This document shows positions 43,158 to 52,714 of a DNA stretch of 64,000 bases, piece by piece; the stretch's first letter is position 1, and every line of letters begins with the position of its first letter. The DNA is taken from NCBI RefSeq assembly GCF_013403955.1, contig NZ_JABFDG010000001.1:1240001-1304000 (forward strand). The letters run 5' to 3'. The position numbers and the translations under genes are program-made. A model generated the notes under the pieces. That model saw only the letters and a program-made list of their open reading frames with translations, was not told where the DNA came from and made no database searches. This stretch comes from Winogradskyella vidalii. GTDB lineage: Bacteria > Bacteroidota > Bacteroidia > Flavobacteriales > Flavobacteriaceae.

Positions 43158-44192
43158 ATGAATTTTTTCAAGACTATGAATTATTTAAATAAATTAATCA
43201 TTTTAACCAGTTGCGCTTTGTTTTTTACCTGTGATTCTGATATGGATACCGTAGAAGAATTGGTAACTGCGCCTAGCGATGGCTATGTGCTGTATGCCTT
43301 TATGGGAGATACTACTATTCATCTTATAGATACGCTAGGGAACGATGTTAAAACTTGGACCTCTAGTAACAGAACCTCTGGAGCGGCTTATCTCTCAAAA
43401 ACTAATAACCTCTTACGATTAGGTGCCACGCCTGAAGCAAATACAGGAGTTTTCTCTGGAGGTGGTGCTGTAGGAGGTCTCATTGAAGAGTTGAATAGTG
43501 ATAGTGACGTGGTTTGGTCAATTCGGAAAGAAGACAGTGAGGCAACCTTTCATCATGATTTTAAAGAAATTGATGCGCAAAGCATTGTAGCATTGTCTTG
43601 GGAGCTTGTAAATTATAATGGTAATATTTATTGGAATGAAAACATTCTGTGGATTGATAAAACGAGTAATGAGGTCATTTGGTCTTGGAGTGCGATTGAT
43701 GATGGAGAACTCACACCTAACGCTACTAGCCAAAAAGACTTTCTGCATTTTAATGCCGTAGATTATAAAGACGGTGAGATTCTTGTGAGCTCTAGAAGTC
43801 AGAAAAGCCTTTATATCATCAATAAAGAAAGTAAAACGATAACGGCATCATTAACTGCCAATGGTAGTTTGTCAGGACAGCATGATGCCACCTTTTTAGA
43901 GAATGGAAATATCTTAGTCTTTAATAATAATGCAGGACCTAATGCATCAGAGGTTTTAGAGCTTTCTAGATCCGATGAAATTGCATGGAGTTACTCTAAT
44001 GATTTTTATTCCAACCATATTTCAGGGGTTTCTCGATTAGATAATGGAAATACTATTATCTGTTCAGGTGTCGAAGCCCGTTTTATAGAAGTCACAGAGT
44101 CAGGCCAAGAGGTTTGGGACTTTATACCAGAGCATACGGTGACGTTTAATTCTGAAGAAATATTCAAGATTAGGAAGTATACAAGTTATTAG
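43158..44192 (+). CDS. Arylsulfotransferase-like propeller lipoprotein
   Basis: This 344-residue protein has lipobox LFFTC and a beta-propeller of the arylsulfotransferase (ASST) type: YVLYAFMGDTTIHLID, TFHHDFKEI, HFNAVDYKDGEILVSSR, SGQHDATFLENGNILVFNN and a final GQEVWDF. His residues in HHDF and QHDA occupy positions where ASSTs carry catalytic His. Whether sulfate transfer occurs is unclear, as many such Bacteroidota proteins are only ASST-like. It follows the DUF1566 lipoprotein by 38 bp, probably in the same transcript. Starts at 43158 or 43176 are both possible. Confidence 0.75.
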   Translation: MNFFKTMNYLNKLIILTSCALFFTCDSDMDTVEELVTAPSDGYVLYAFMGDTTIHLIDTLGNDVKTWTSSNRTSGAAYLSKTNNLLRLGATPEANTGVFSGGGAVGGLIEELNSDSDVVWSIRKEDSEATFHHDFKEIDAQSIVALSWELVNYNGNIYWNENILWIDKTSNEVIWSWSAIDDGELTPNATSQKDFLHFNAVDYKDGEILVSSRSQKSLYIINKESKTITASLTANGSLSGQHDATFLENGNILVFNNNAGPNASEVLELSRSDEIAWSYSNDFYSNHISGVSRLDNGNTIICSGVEARFIEVTESGQEVWDFIPEHTVTFNSEEIFKIRKYTSY

Positions 44193-44290
44193 ATGTTGCT
44201 TATATAAATATGGTACAACGCCTTTAAAAATAAAGGGGCGCTGTTTATACAAAGTACTAATTGGTGTTAAACAGCGTGTTGTGCTTAGAG

Positions 44291-44325
44291 CAAAAAAAAG
44301 ACCTCATAAAGTTATGAAGTCTTTA
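44291..44325 (-). terminator. Terminator after tRNA-Gly copy 1
   Basis: On the minus strand AAAGACTTCATA / TATGAGGTCTTT forms a stem (one mismatch) followed by eight T. Confidence 0.8.
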
Positions 44326-44326
44326 G

Positions 44327-44399
44327 AGCGAGAGACCGGGTTCGAACCGGCGACATTCAGCTTGGAAGGCTGACGCTCTACCAACTGAGCTACTCTCGC
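44327..44399 (-). tRNA. tRNA-Gly (anticodon TCC), copy 1
   Basis: The 73-nt cloverleaf has acceptor GCGAGAG/CTCTCGC, D-arm GTAGCTCAGTTGGTAGAGC, anticodon arm TCAGC-CTTCCAA-GCTGA and T-arm CCGGTTCGAACCCGG. The 3' CCA is not encoded. It matches copy 2 throughout. Confidence 0.95.
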
Positions 44400-44547
44400 G
44401 TTTTATAATTAAATGCCTTTAATTAATGGTGTTTCTATACTGTAAAAACCGCTTGGCTATATTTTAGTTTTTAGCACCTACTTGATTAAAATTTTATTGA
44501 AAATAGATAAAGTCGGGTCGACTAAAATAAACGATTGGTAAATATAG

Positions 44548-44629
<82 letters not shown>

Positions 44630-44682
44630 AAAAACTTTAATTCAATATTTCAAAAATCATTAATTGATTAATGATTTAGGCT

Positions 44683-44716
44683 AAAAAAAGACTTCATAAA
44701 AAATTGAAGTCTTTTT
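44683..44716 (-). terminator. Terminator-like hairpin between tRNA-Gly copy 2 and tRNA-Tyr
   Basis: On the minus strand AAAGACTTCA / TGAAGTCTTT forms a 10-bp stem with T-run. It nearly repeats the hairpin after copy 1, so the whole tRNA-Gly plus hairpin unit looks duplicated. Confidence 0.75.
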
Positions 44717-44717
44717 G

Positions 44718-44790
44718 AGCGAGAGACCGGGTTCGAACCGGCGACATTCAGCTTGGAAGGCTGACGCTCTACCAACTGAGCTACTCTCGC
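44718..44790 (-). tRNA. tRNA-Gly (anticodon TCC), copy 2
   Basis: The same 73-nt gene as copy 1 (acceptor GCGAGAG, anticodon loop CTTCCAA). Confidence 0.95.
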
Positions 44791-44973
44791 AGTGGTTATA
44801 AGCGGGGTCAAAGATATAACTATTTCATAAAATAACCTTAACTTTTTAAAGCGTATTTTAAAGAATTTTCAAGAATGAATTAATGTAAATTAAAACGTTT
44901 ATTTACACTTAATTAGAAGTCATTTTTTTAACCGTAAGCGCTGCTACATTTTTTTTTGACACAAAAAAAGAAT

Positions 44974-45012
44974 AAAAAAAAAGCCCATAGGTTTCAAGCA
45001 AGGGCTTTTTTT
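44974..45012 (-). terminator. Terminator of the lar operon
   Basis: On the minus strand AAAGCCCTTGC...ATGGGCTTT followed by at least seven T; it lies 40 bp after the stop of the small membrane protein. Confidence 0.85.
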
Positions 45013-45051
45013 AGTCTTTATAAATAATCGTTAGTTGTAAAAAGTAAAAAA

Positions 45052-45243
45052 TTAGTTTTCGCTTTTTTTAGATTCTGATTTGCTGTTAAATTTCCATATA
45101 AGAAATGCTACTAATGCTACTGCAGGAACAAGTAACCAAGCCCATTCGCCCATAAATGTATCATGTGTATGATCGGCGCCAGGGTGTGCTAATAAAATTT
45201 GTGAACTTATCACGAAAAGTAAAATTGAAAATGATTTTTTCAT
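45052..45243 (-). CDS. Small His-containing membrane protein in lar operon
   Basis: A 63-residue protein. Signal peptide (ending near LLAHPG), a short extracytoplasmic segment HPGADHTHDTF with three His and two Asp, one membrane helix (about 33-50) and a charged tail KSESKKSEN. It starts 4 bp after the LarC stop, so it is surely co-transcribed. The His/Asp cluster next to nickel-cofactor genes suggests metal handling at the membrane (inference); no family is recognised. Confidence 0.75.
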   Translation of the reverse strand: MKKSFSILLFVISSQILLAHPGADHTHDTFMGEWAWLLVPAVALVAFLIWKFNSKSESKKSEN

Positions 45244-45246
45244 AGT

Positions 45247-46530
45247 TTAAGAATTTTTAAGATTAGTATTATTGAGTTTGCTTATAACCTGATATGATGA
45301 TTGATCGTTTTCTCTTGCCAGTCGTTGTATATCATCAAATTCGGGTTTAATTTTTATCGTATTTGTTGGTGTTATAGTCTCTTTAACTTCAATTTCTCCT
45401 AATGCCGTCTGTTTTTTCTTCTGTAGTCTTGGAAGTTCAATACGATTAATAGGGTAGTATCTTACGCCTATAGTGCTCGTACTGTCAAAGAGGTAGTTAG
45501 AGACGTTTTTTAATTCTGATGTAGGAAGAATAACGGCTAATAGAAATGCGAACCTTCCCTTTTTCATTAATTGCTGTGTGATACTAAAATCTACAGCACC
45601 GGAAGTTAATAACCCATCTTGAAAGTCTGTTCCTAAATATTCAGGAGACATGTCGTCAATAGAAGCTTCTAATTGAAGATAAGTGTCTTTCTCTGCTTCA
45701 TTTTCAATTAAAGAAATTCGCACCACGTTAGCATTATGAAAATCTTTTTTACCAGGTCCGTAAGCTGTTTTTATTGGCGTGTAGGCTTTACTTTTAAAAT
45801 CGGGATTAAGATATCTTAAGATAGCTGCACCTGTTGGTGTTATTTTTTCGCCTTCTTCATTACCTGGATAAATAGGCATGCCTTGAAGTAATTCTGCCGT
45901 CGCAGGTGCCGGAACAGGTAACATGCCATGTTGGGTTTTTACGATACCAAAGCCTGTGCAAATTGGTGTACAGTACACTTTTGATAGGTTTAGTTTGTCA
46001 ATAAGTACTGCATTTCCGACAATATCTATAATAGAATCAACACCACTGATTTCGTGAAAATGAATGGTTTCTAATGGCATATTATGAATTTTTGACTCTG
46101 CCTTTCCAATCATAAGAAATATCTCATGAGCTATTCTTTTTGCATTATCGCTGATATGCGCATGGTCTATAATTTTTTGAATATCACTCAAATGACGGTG
46201 GGCAGCATGATGGTGATGATGCTCGTGTGAATGGTCATCATGGCTATGCGAATGACTATGATTGTGGTCATGAGAGTGATCATGCGAATGTGAATGGTCG
46301 TGGTCGTGATGCGATTCTGAGTTCGCTTCAAGATTTAAATCTACCACCTCTACATATTTACAGGTGATGCCATTTTTATCGGCTTCCTGAATTTCAATTT
46401 TACCATCTGGTAAATGTAGCTTTTTAGGTAAATCTAAGAGTTGCTCGTAATCATCGAGTAATTCACTAAACGCACTTAGGAACATATTTCCTGAAAGTCC
46501 TGAAAAAGCTTCTATATATATGGTATTCAT
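45247..46530 (-). CDS. larC: Nickel-pincer cofactor synthesis protein LarC
   Basis: LarC inserts nickel into pyridinium-3,5-bisthiocarboxylate mononucleotide (CTP-dependent cyclometallase). This 427-residue protein begins MNTIYIEAFSGLSGNMFL, the typical LarC N-terminus. It has a long His/Asp-rich metal-binding stretch (about residues 74-113), then the ETIHFHEISGVDSIIDIVG and HGMLPVPAPATAELL motifs. In Lactiplantibacillus plantarum larC is split and needs a ribosomal frameshift; here it is one continuous frame. It overlaps larB by 4 bp. Confidence 0.93.
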   Translation of the reverse strand: MNTIYIEAFSGLSGNMFLSAFSELLDDYEQLLDLPKKLHLPDGKIEIQEADKNGITCKYVEVVDLNLEANSESHHDHDHSHSHDHSHDHNHSHSHSHDDHSHEHHHHHAAHRHLSDIQKIIDHAHISDNAKRIAHEIFLMIGKAESKIHNMPLETIHFHEISGVDSIIDIVGNAVLIDKLNLSKVYCTPICTGFGIVKTQHGMLPVPAPATAELLQGMPIYPGNEEGEKITPTGAAILRYLNPDFKSKAYTPIKTAYGPGKKDFHNANVVRISLIENEAEKDTYLQLEASIDDMSPEYLGTDFQDGLLTSGAVDFSITQQLMKKGRFAFLLAVILPTSELKNVSNYLFDSTSTIGVRYYPINRIELPRLQKKKQTALGEIEVKETITPTNTIKIKPEFDDIQRLARENDQSSYQVISKLNNTNLKNS

Positions 46531-47189
46531 TTTTTTTCTAATAATTTAAGCATTCTAAACGCACTCATGGCTGCGCCATAACCATTATCAATATTTACGA
46601 CTGTAATGCCATTGGCACAACTTGTTAGCATGGCGTGTAAAGCAGTTACGCCATCTTTAGCAGTGCCATAACCTACGGATGTGGGTACGGCAATAATAGG
46701 TTGGGGTAGAAGACCACCAATAACGGTAGGTAAAGCACCTTCAAATCCGGCGACAACAATTAAAATATTAAAGGTTTTTATAAATTCTAATTGGTTTAAT
46801 AAGCGATGTAATCCGGCAACACCAACATCGTGAATGACATGAGATTTTACGCCCATATATTCTAAGGTATAGTGCGCTTCGTTGGCCACACCAATATCAG
46901 AACTTCCGGCAGAAATGATGCCTATATTGGCAGATGTATCTTCCGAATTTTTAACGCGAGAAAGCATAAAAACTTCAGATTCCTTATCGTAGAATGCTGT
47001 TGTAAATATGCCTAACAAAATTTCCGCTTTATCTGCTTGAAGTTTGGTGATTAAAACATTGCTTTTCTTTTCGGTATATTCATTTAATATTTCGGTAAGT
47101 AAGGCAACGCTTTTTGAGGCCCCAAAAATGACTTCATCAAATCCTAAGCGGCGTTTTCTGTCTTCATCAATAATAAATGATTTATCCAT
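46527..47189 (-). CDS. larB: Nickel-pincer cofactor synthesis protein LarB
   Basis: LarB carboxylates and hydrolyses nicotinic acid adenine dinucleotide to give the bis-carboxylate precursor. The 220-residue protein has the AIR-carboxylase-like core: IISAGSSDIGVANEAHYTLE, DVGVAGLHRLL, GFEGALPTVIGGL, VPTSVGYG. It is about 30 residues shorter at the N-terminus than many LarBs but keeps the DEDRKRRLGFDEVIFG lead-in. It overlaps larE by 8 bp and larC by 4 bp. Confidence 0.93.
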   Translation of the reverse strand: MDKSFIIDEDRKRRLGFDEVIFGASKSVALLTEILNEYTEKKSNVLITKLQADKAEILLGIFTTAFYDKESEVFMLSRVKNSEDTSANIGIISAGSSDIGVANEAHYTLEYMGVKSHVIHDVGVAGLHRLLNQLEFIKTFNILIVVAGFEGALPTVIGGLLPQPIIAVPTSVGYGTAKDGVTALHAMLTSCANGITVVNIDNGYGAAMSAFRMLKLLEKK

Positions 47190-47979
47190 TTAATACACGG
47201 TTTAATTTTCCAGAAACAAAACCTTCTTCATCTATAGTTACTTTAGAGAAGCCTAGTGCTTTAATTTCATTGTTAATATCATTGAATTTGCTTTGTAAAG
47301 CGTCGAGTTCTGTTATTGGAACTTCGATAGAGGCTTCTTCACCTTTATAGCGTACCCTTACATTGGTAAAACCATAACGATTTAAAACATATTCTGCATG
47401 TTCAATTTGTTTTAAGCGCTCGTTGTTGACGGCAGTTCCGTATGGAATTCTTGAACTTAAGCAAGGGCTTGGTGGCTTAAATGCCGTTTCTAAGCCTAAA
47501 GCATCTGCCATAGCAATCACTTCTTCTTTATTAATTTCAAGTTCAGCCAAAGGCGAACGAATCTGGTGATTTTTAGCGGCATCTAAGCCTGGTCTGTAAT
47601 CGCCCAAATCGTCGAGATTGGTGCCATTCAGAATCGTATAATCTGGATATTCTTCCTTTATAATGTCTACCATTGCTTCATACAAATGCGTTTTACAAAA
47701 GAAACACCGATTTGCCGGATTAGCCGTGTAATTGGGGTCACTTAACTCGTCGGTTTTAATCACATGTAAATTAATGTCGTGTGCTTTACAAAAATCTGTT
47801 GCTATTTTAAAATCCTTAGCTTTTAAACTTTCAGAGTTAGAAATTAATCCAATAGCAGCATCGCCAAGTACTAATTTTGAAACATATAACACCAAAGAGG
47901 AATCTACACCACCAGAAAAAGCGGTAACGGTTCCTTTATGGTCTTTAAACCATTGTTTTAGCAATGCTAATTTTGACAT
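47182..47979 (-). CDS. larE: Pyridinium-bisthiocarboxylate sulfur transferase LarE
   Basis: LarE is a PP-loop ATPase that adds sulfur to the LarB product. Visible are the PP-loop SGGVDSS (22-28) and GTNLDDLGDYRPG. Three Cys are at C92 and C95 (RCFFCK) and C173 (PCLSSR). LarE forms with this three-Cys pattern have been reported to bind a [4Fe-4S] cluster and work catalytically instead of sacrificing a cysteine; that assignment is inferred. It is the second gene after the aldo/keto reductase (28-bp gap). Confidence 0.93.
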   Translation of the reverse strand: MSKLALLKQWFKDHKGTVTAFSGGVDSSLVLYVSKLVLGDAAIGLISNSESLKAKDFKIATDFCKAHDINLHVIKTDELSDPNYTANPANRCFFCKTHLYEAMVDIIKEEYPDYTILNGTNLDDLGDYRPGLDAAKNHQIRSPLAELEINKEEVIAMADALGLETAFKPPSPCLSSRIPYGTAVNNERLKQIEHAEYVLNRYGFTNVRVRYKGEEASIEVPITELDALQSKFNDINNEIKALGFSKVTIDEEGFVSGKLNRVLNG

Positions 47980-48006
47980 GTATTAAATTTTAATTGAGGC
48001 GTTAAA

Positions 48007-49467
48007 TTAGGCTTTATGACCTGCTTTATCTACAGTATACACCTTAAGATTTCCAGGTGTTTTAGTTTCAAAAGCAAAAGGTTCATCCTTAAGAGTTTGA
48101 GGTTTGTGATCTACCTTACCAATCATTCTATTTTCTAACATTATTTCGTAATGCGAAATAGGGTTTTCAGCAGCATAAGCAGTTTGCCATGTGACTTTAG
48201 TGATGCCATTTATGGTTTCTTGCTTAAGATCTCTAGGTCCTGTTAAATCTATTTTATCAAGCTGAAAGAAATTGGTGCGTTCGCCTGCTGCCTTTGCTGT
48301 TTTAGCTTCAATCTCAAGTCTTTTTTCTTCAGACATAGCATCTGGTTTCACTTGAGAGGCGTAATAATTTTGAGTTAACTGACATTTAAGCGGGTCTTCG
48401 TCTATATGACCAATTCCTATAATTAAAGTATCTACACCAGGTGTGGTTAATACGTATTCTATAAGTTCATGACTAGGTAATTCGGCAGAACCTACTTTAC
48501 GGTAAATTTGATTAGGTTCTCTAGAGAATCCAGGGACTTCTTTATACATGGTTCCTGCTCCAAAAACTTTCATCCCAATAACACCAATACCTTTAGCTTT
48601 AGCTAATGGAATCACATTGTGTTTCATGTTGAAATACAAATGGTCATTAGAGTTAATAGATACTAATAAAGCATCTAATAATCCATATTTGTCACGTTGC
48701 ATAAAATCAATCATAGCTTCAGGATTATTATGTCCTGAAAAGCCAATATGGTTTATTAATTTTTCGTTTTTAGGATTTGTTCCTGTAAAATTGGTCCCAT
48801 CTCTAAAATCTTTTAACACCACTAAGGCGCCAAAATTTTCATCGGGTTTAATAGGGGTTTCAATACCTTTATATAATATGTCGTTCTCTTCAATAGCTTG
48901 TAAAGCATGAACCATAACGATATCTACATATGAACCCTCTGGATAATAGCCTTTTCCATCACCAAAAAGTTGCGTCATAGTCCTTCTAATGTCATCTGCA
49001 GCAGTTTGCACATCTTCACCATTAGATTTGTTTCTCACATTCTCCTTTTCTTCCCAGCCTGGTCTTCCCCATCGCATCAATGTTTTACTTGTAATGGTAA
49101 TGGATTCTCTTAGCTTTTTATCATAATTCGGTTGCCCTGGAATTAAATTCATTTTTTCAAATGCCGAGTGATAGTGTAATTGGCTTAAATCATAAACATT
49201 GGAGGTGTCAAAATAATTGATGCCCAAGTCAAATGCTTTGGTAATAATAGAAACAGGGTCTACATCATCTGCTGTCCATTGAATAGATGCTTGACCTCCA
49301 AGTCCCAAAGTTGTTACTTTATTTTTTAAACGACCAAAAGGTCTCATCATTGGTGCAGGTGCTTTATCTGCAAAAGAGCCTAATAAAGGTAAAACGGCCA
49401 AGCCTGCAGTAGCTGTACCAGTTAGTCTAATAAAATCACGTCTTGATACTGGGTATTTCTTTTTCAT
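48007..49467 (-). CDS. Exported (Tat) aldo/keto reductase family protein
   Basis: This 486-residue protein begins with a twin-arginine signal (SRRDFIRLTG, then a hydrophobic stretch), so it should be exported folded. The TIM-barrel AKR core follows: GLGGQASI, FDTSNVYD (Asp and catalytic Tyr), ITSKTL (Lys) and DIVMVHALQ (His), with IIGIG near the cofactor site. About 90 extra C-terminal residues include a fibronectin-like strand region (ITKVTWQTAYAAENPISHYE). It is first in the operon with larEBC. Confidence 0.85.
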   Translation of the reverse strand: MKKKYPVSRRDFIRLTGTATAGLAVLPLLGSFADKAPAPMMRPFGRLKNKVTTLGLGGQASIQWTADDVDPVSIITKAFDLGINYFDTSNVYDLSQLHYHSAFEKMNLIPGQPNYDKKLRESITITSKTLMRWGRPGWEEKENVRNKSNGEDVQTAADDIRRTMTQLFGDGKGYYPEGSYVDIVMVHALQAIEENDILYKGIETPIKPDENFGALVVLKDFRDGTNFTGTNPKNEKLINHIGFSGHNNPEAMIDFMQRDKYGLLDALLVSINSNDHLYFNMKHNVIPLAKAKGIGVIGMKVFGAGTMYKEVPGFSREPNQIYRKVGSAELPSHELIEYVLTTPGVDTLIIGIGHIDEDPLKCQLTQNYYASQVKPDAMSEEKRLEIEAKTAKAAGERTNFFQLDKIDLTGPRDLKQETINGITKVTWQTAYAAENPISHYEIMLENRMIGKVDHKPQTLKDEPFAFETKTPGNLKVYTVDKAGHKA

Positions 49468-49947
49468 TGGTCTTGGATTTAGTGAAATCTAAGATAATGA
49501 TACTTTGGTTGAAGGCTATGAATTCTAAGTCAATTATATTTTTTTTAACATGAATATAAGGCCTGGGGTTAATACTATAAACAATAGGGGTAATATCGTA
49601 TTTATTTTATGAATTTTAAAAATCATGTAATATTATAGCTACAATTTCAACGTTTTTTCCTCATATAAAAAAGTTAATGTCAATAACAAAAAAAAAGACT
49701 TTTATGAGTTTGCTTCTTAGAATAATGATGATAATTTGATGTTATTCATAAAATTTATTAAAACTTGGAGTGAAAATTCGGATATCTATTAGTGTTGCTG
49801 TATATTCAGCGCCTAAAGTCAATTTCAAGAAATTTTGATTAGTTATTAATGATTTTAGAGACCTATTAATGAGGAATATTTTTACAAAACTATTCTTCAA
49901 AAAAGGCCTATAATTATTTATCACCAATTTTTATAAAAAAATAATAA
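49468..49947. other. 480-bp intergenic region, no feature identified
   Basis: Very AT-rich spacer between the divergent AKR and hydroxylase genes. A possible minus-strand -7 box TATCTTAG lies at 49489-49496. A 61-codon minus ORF at 49742-49927 lacks support. No repeat, hairpin terminator or island palindrome is seen. Confidence 0.5.
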
Positions 49948-50907
49948 ATGGATATCACAAATCCTCTGGTTTACGGAGCTCCTTGCTTTATAGGGCTTAT
50001 AGCTCTAGAGCTTTCATACAGTAAAACCTTTGATAATAAAAAATTATATAAATGGAAGGATTTAAGGTCTAGTTTATCGCTAGGTGTTGGTTCAGCAGTT
50101 CTTGGTGCACTATTAAAAACAATTTCGCTTGTCGTTATTTTTAATTTTGTTTATGAGATTTTTAATCCAATGGTAGATGGTGTGCGTACCAATATTATGG
50201 GGTGGGAGTCTTTTGGTTATGTTTGGTATATTTGGATCATATGTATGCTCTTAGATGATTTTGCATATTATTGGTTTCATAGACAAAATCACATGGTTCG
50301 CTTTTTCTGGGCTGCTCATATTGTACATCATTCTTCTGAAAATTTTAATTTAGGAACTGCAGTGCGTAACGGTTGGTTTACACTTTTTTACAAACCATTT
50401 TTCTACATGTGGATTGTTGCGATAGGGTTTCCGCCAGAAATGCTAATTGTTTGCTTAGGAATTGAATCCTTATGGCAATTTCAGTTGCATACACAGTATG
50501 TAAAAAAAATGGGCTTTATAGAAAAATTTCTAAATACGCATACCATGCATCAGGTTCATCACGCACAGAATATTGAATATATGGATAAAAACCATGGTGG
50601 CATTTTGAATATATTTGACCGCGTTTTTGGCACTTGGAAAGAATTAGATGAATCTATAGATATTAAATATGGGGTTTCTACACCTCCAAATTCGTATAAT
50701 ATTTTTGTTATTCTTACTCACGAATACAAGAATATTTGGGATGATATGAAAAAAACTAAAAACTGGTATCACAAGTTTATGTACATTTTTGGCCCTCCAG
50801 GTTGGAGTCATGACGGCAGTACACTTACCATTAAGCAACTGCGACGTGAGATTGCTAATGGTAATATAAAATTGGAAGATTTAAAGGCCGCTAAATCCCA
50901 AGCTTAA
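49948..50907 (+). CDS. Sterol desaturase / fatty acid hydroxylase family membrane protein
   Basis: This 319-residue integral membrane di-iron enzyme has the three-histidine-box signature of the family: HRQNH, HIVHH and HTMHQVHH (with a preceding LHTQ). Four to five membrane helices are predicted (about 8-24, 45-70, 90-115, 145-165). Such enzymes hydroxylate or desaturate sterols, carotenoids or fatty acyl chains; substrate unknown. It converges on the SLC13 gene with almost no gap. Confidence 0.88.
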   Translation: MDITNPLVYGAPCFIGLIALELSYSKTFDNKKLYKWKDLRSSLSLGVGSAVLGALLKTISLVVIFNFVYEIFNPMVDGVRTNIMGWESFGYVWYIWIICMLLDDFAYYWFHRQNHMVRFFWAAHIVHHSSENFNLGTAVRNGWFTLFYKPFFYMWIVAIGFPPEMLIVCLGIESLWQFQLHTQYVKKMGFIEKFLNTHTMHQVHHAQNIEYMDKNHGGILNIFDRVFGTWKELDESIDIKYGVSTPPNSYNIFVILTHEYKNIWDDMKKTKNWYHKFMYIFGPPGWSHDGSTLTIKQLRREIANGNIKLEDLKAAKSQA

Positions 50908-50908
50908 A

Positions 50909-52714
50909 TTAAAGTCCTGTTGATAAAACTAAGGTGCCCACAAGCCAAAGGGTTAAGGAAAGTACGCCACCTATTATCAAAAAATGTTTAAATTTATAAG
51001 CGCCAGTACCATAAATTAGGGTATTGGTTTGGTACCCAACGGGTGTAAAAAAACTAAAGTTAGAGCCAAACATCACCGCTAACAAAAATGGCTTTATATC
51101 TAAGTCTAAACCACTAGCAACGGCTATAGCAATGGGAGCCATGATTATAGCGGTTGCATTATTAGAAATTACACCAGATAACAGTATGGTAATTCCAAAA
51201 AGCAGTCCTAAAACAACTGTGGGAGTCTGATTGTTCATTAGGATTAATAACTGCTTAGATAGCCATAAATCGGCTCCACTATTGGTCATGGCAATACCTA
51301 AGGGAATCATGCCAGCTAGTAAAAAAATAATTTGCCAGTTAACTTTTTGATAGACGCTTTCTAACTGAATGATATTGGTTAATAACATGGCAGAAACCCC
51401 AACAAGAGACGCTGTTAAAATACTTAAATAACTCGTCGCTGCTAAACCAATTACGCTTAATAAAATTACAAGCGCCATTATTCGTTTAGATTTTGGCACA
51501 TGGGGTTTAAACTCGTGTTCGTTTAGGATAGCAATGTTTTTAATTTGATATAGGTCTGAAATTTTGTGTTCTTGCATTTCTAATAATACACGATCACCAG
51601 GTTTCAAATTGATATCCTTAATGTTTTTTCGCCGTAAGCGCTCTTCTGTATTTCTTATATTTCTTCGTTTTTTTATAGCAATAGGGTAAGCGCCCTGAAA
51701 TGATGAGCTACGTAAATTTCTAAGTGTTTTTCCAATGAGGTTAGACCCAGGAAGAATAAGCGTTTCAACATAGGTCATATCGTACTCTGTACTTGGCTCT
51801 CTATTTGCTTCAATTTCTTTTTTTTGGCGTTCTTCATTGACCACAAAGCCATTTGTTTTCATAAAGGATTGAAAATTTTCTAGATTACTCATCAGTACTA
51901 AATTATCATTAGCCATGAGTTTTATGTATTTTCCAGGGGCATTAATGATTTGGTGATTTCTAATGAGTTTTAATATTTTGGCTTCATCATTTTTAAAAAA
52001 ATCTACAGCTCCAAGCTGTTTATTGATTAAAGGTGATTCTTTGGTGACTTTGACCGTAAAAACATAGGAGTCAATGTTGTAATCTTTAGATAAATTATGA
52101 GTCTTTTTTTTCGGTAAAAAACGAGTCGCAATGGTCATTATCACTAAGCCTACCGCAAAGAAAATGATGCCGTACCATGAAAATTCAAAAAAACTAAAGG
52201 CTTCTACACCTTGTTCTTTGGCAATGGCATTTACAATTAAATTAGTTGAGGTTCCCATTAAGGTGCAGCTGCCACCTAATATGCCAGCAAATGAAATGGG
52301 CATTAATAATCGAGATGAGGAGAATCCGTATTTTTCAGATAATTGATTGACTATTTTGATAAAAATAATCACTACTGCGGTCGTACTTATAAAAGCAGAG
52401 ATGCTTGCAGAAATAATCATAAATGCAGGTGTCATTAAAATTAGGGGTAAAATCCGTAGTTTTTTTATACCATCTGAAAGCAATTGAATGACGCCATTCT
52501 CTTCAAGTCCAACGGCTAAAATCATTAAAGCTAAGACCGTTATTGTCGCTGGGTTTGCAAATCCGCTAACCGCTTCTTCTGGAGTTGTTAGTTGCAATAA
52601 TACCAAAGCAACGATGATAAAAAATGAAATCTTATCTACAGGAAATAACTCAGTAATAAAGAGTAATATGCTGACACCAATAATGATGAAAACGAGTATA
52701 ATAGGGAGTTCCAT
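50909..52714 (-). CDS. SLC13-family transporter with RCK_C domains
   Basis: This 601-residue membrane protein starts MELPIILVFIIIG and has the DASS/SLC13 (Na+-coupled anion) fold in two halves (residues 1-200 and 400-600). The halves contain GILGGSCTLMGTSTNLIVN and the second re-entrant motif FTPVGYQTNTLIYG. Between them (about 210-380) are two TrkA-C/RCK_C regulatory domains. The family moves sulfate, dicarboxylates or phosphate; substrate not decided. Monocistronic, facing left from the 310-bp spacer. Confidence 0.88.
   Translation of the reverse strand: MELPIILVFIIIGVSILLFITELFPVDKISFFIIVALVLLQLTTPEEAVSGFANPATITVLALMILAVGLEENGVIQLLSDGIKKLRILPLILMTPAFMIISASISAFISTTAVVIIFIKIVNQLSEKYGFSSSRLLMPISFAGILGGSCTLMGTSTNLIVNAIAKEQGVEAFSFFEFSWYGIIFFAVGLVIMTIATRFLPKKKTHNLSKDYNIDSYVFTVKVTKESPLINKQLGAVDFFKNDEAKILKLIRNHQIINAPGKYIKLMANDNLVLMSNLENFQSFMKTNGFVVNEERQKKEIEANREPSTEYDMTYVETLILPGSNLIGKTLRNLRSSSFQGAYPIAIKKRRNIRNTEERLRRKNIKDINLKPGDRVLLEMQEHKISDLYQIKNIAILNEHEFKPHVPKSKRIMALVILLSVIGLAATSYLSILTASLVGVSAMLLTNIIQLESVYQKVNWQIIFLLAGMIPLGIAMTNSGADLWLSKQLLILMNNQTPTVVLGLLFGITILLSGVISNNATAIIMAPIAIAVASGLDLDIKPFLLAVMFGSNFSFFTPVGYQTNTLIYGTGAYKFKHFLIIGGVLSLTLWLVGTLVLSTGL

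Noticed and set aside
49742-49927. 61-codon minus-strand ORF in the spacer before the hydroxylase
   Set aside because: Low-complexity AT-rich composition, no ribosome-binding context or family resemblance.
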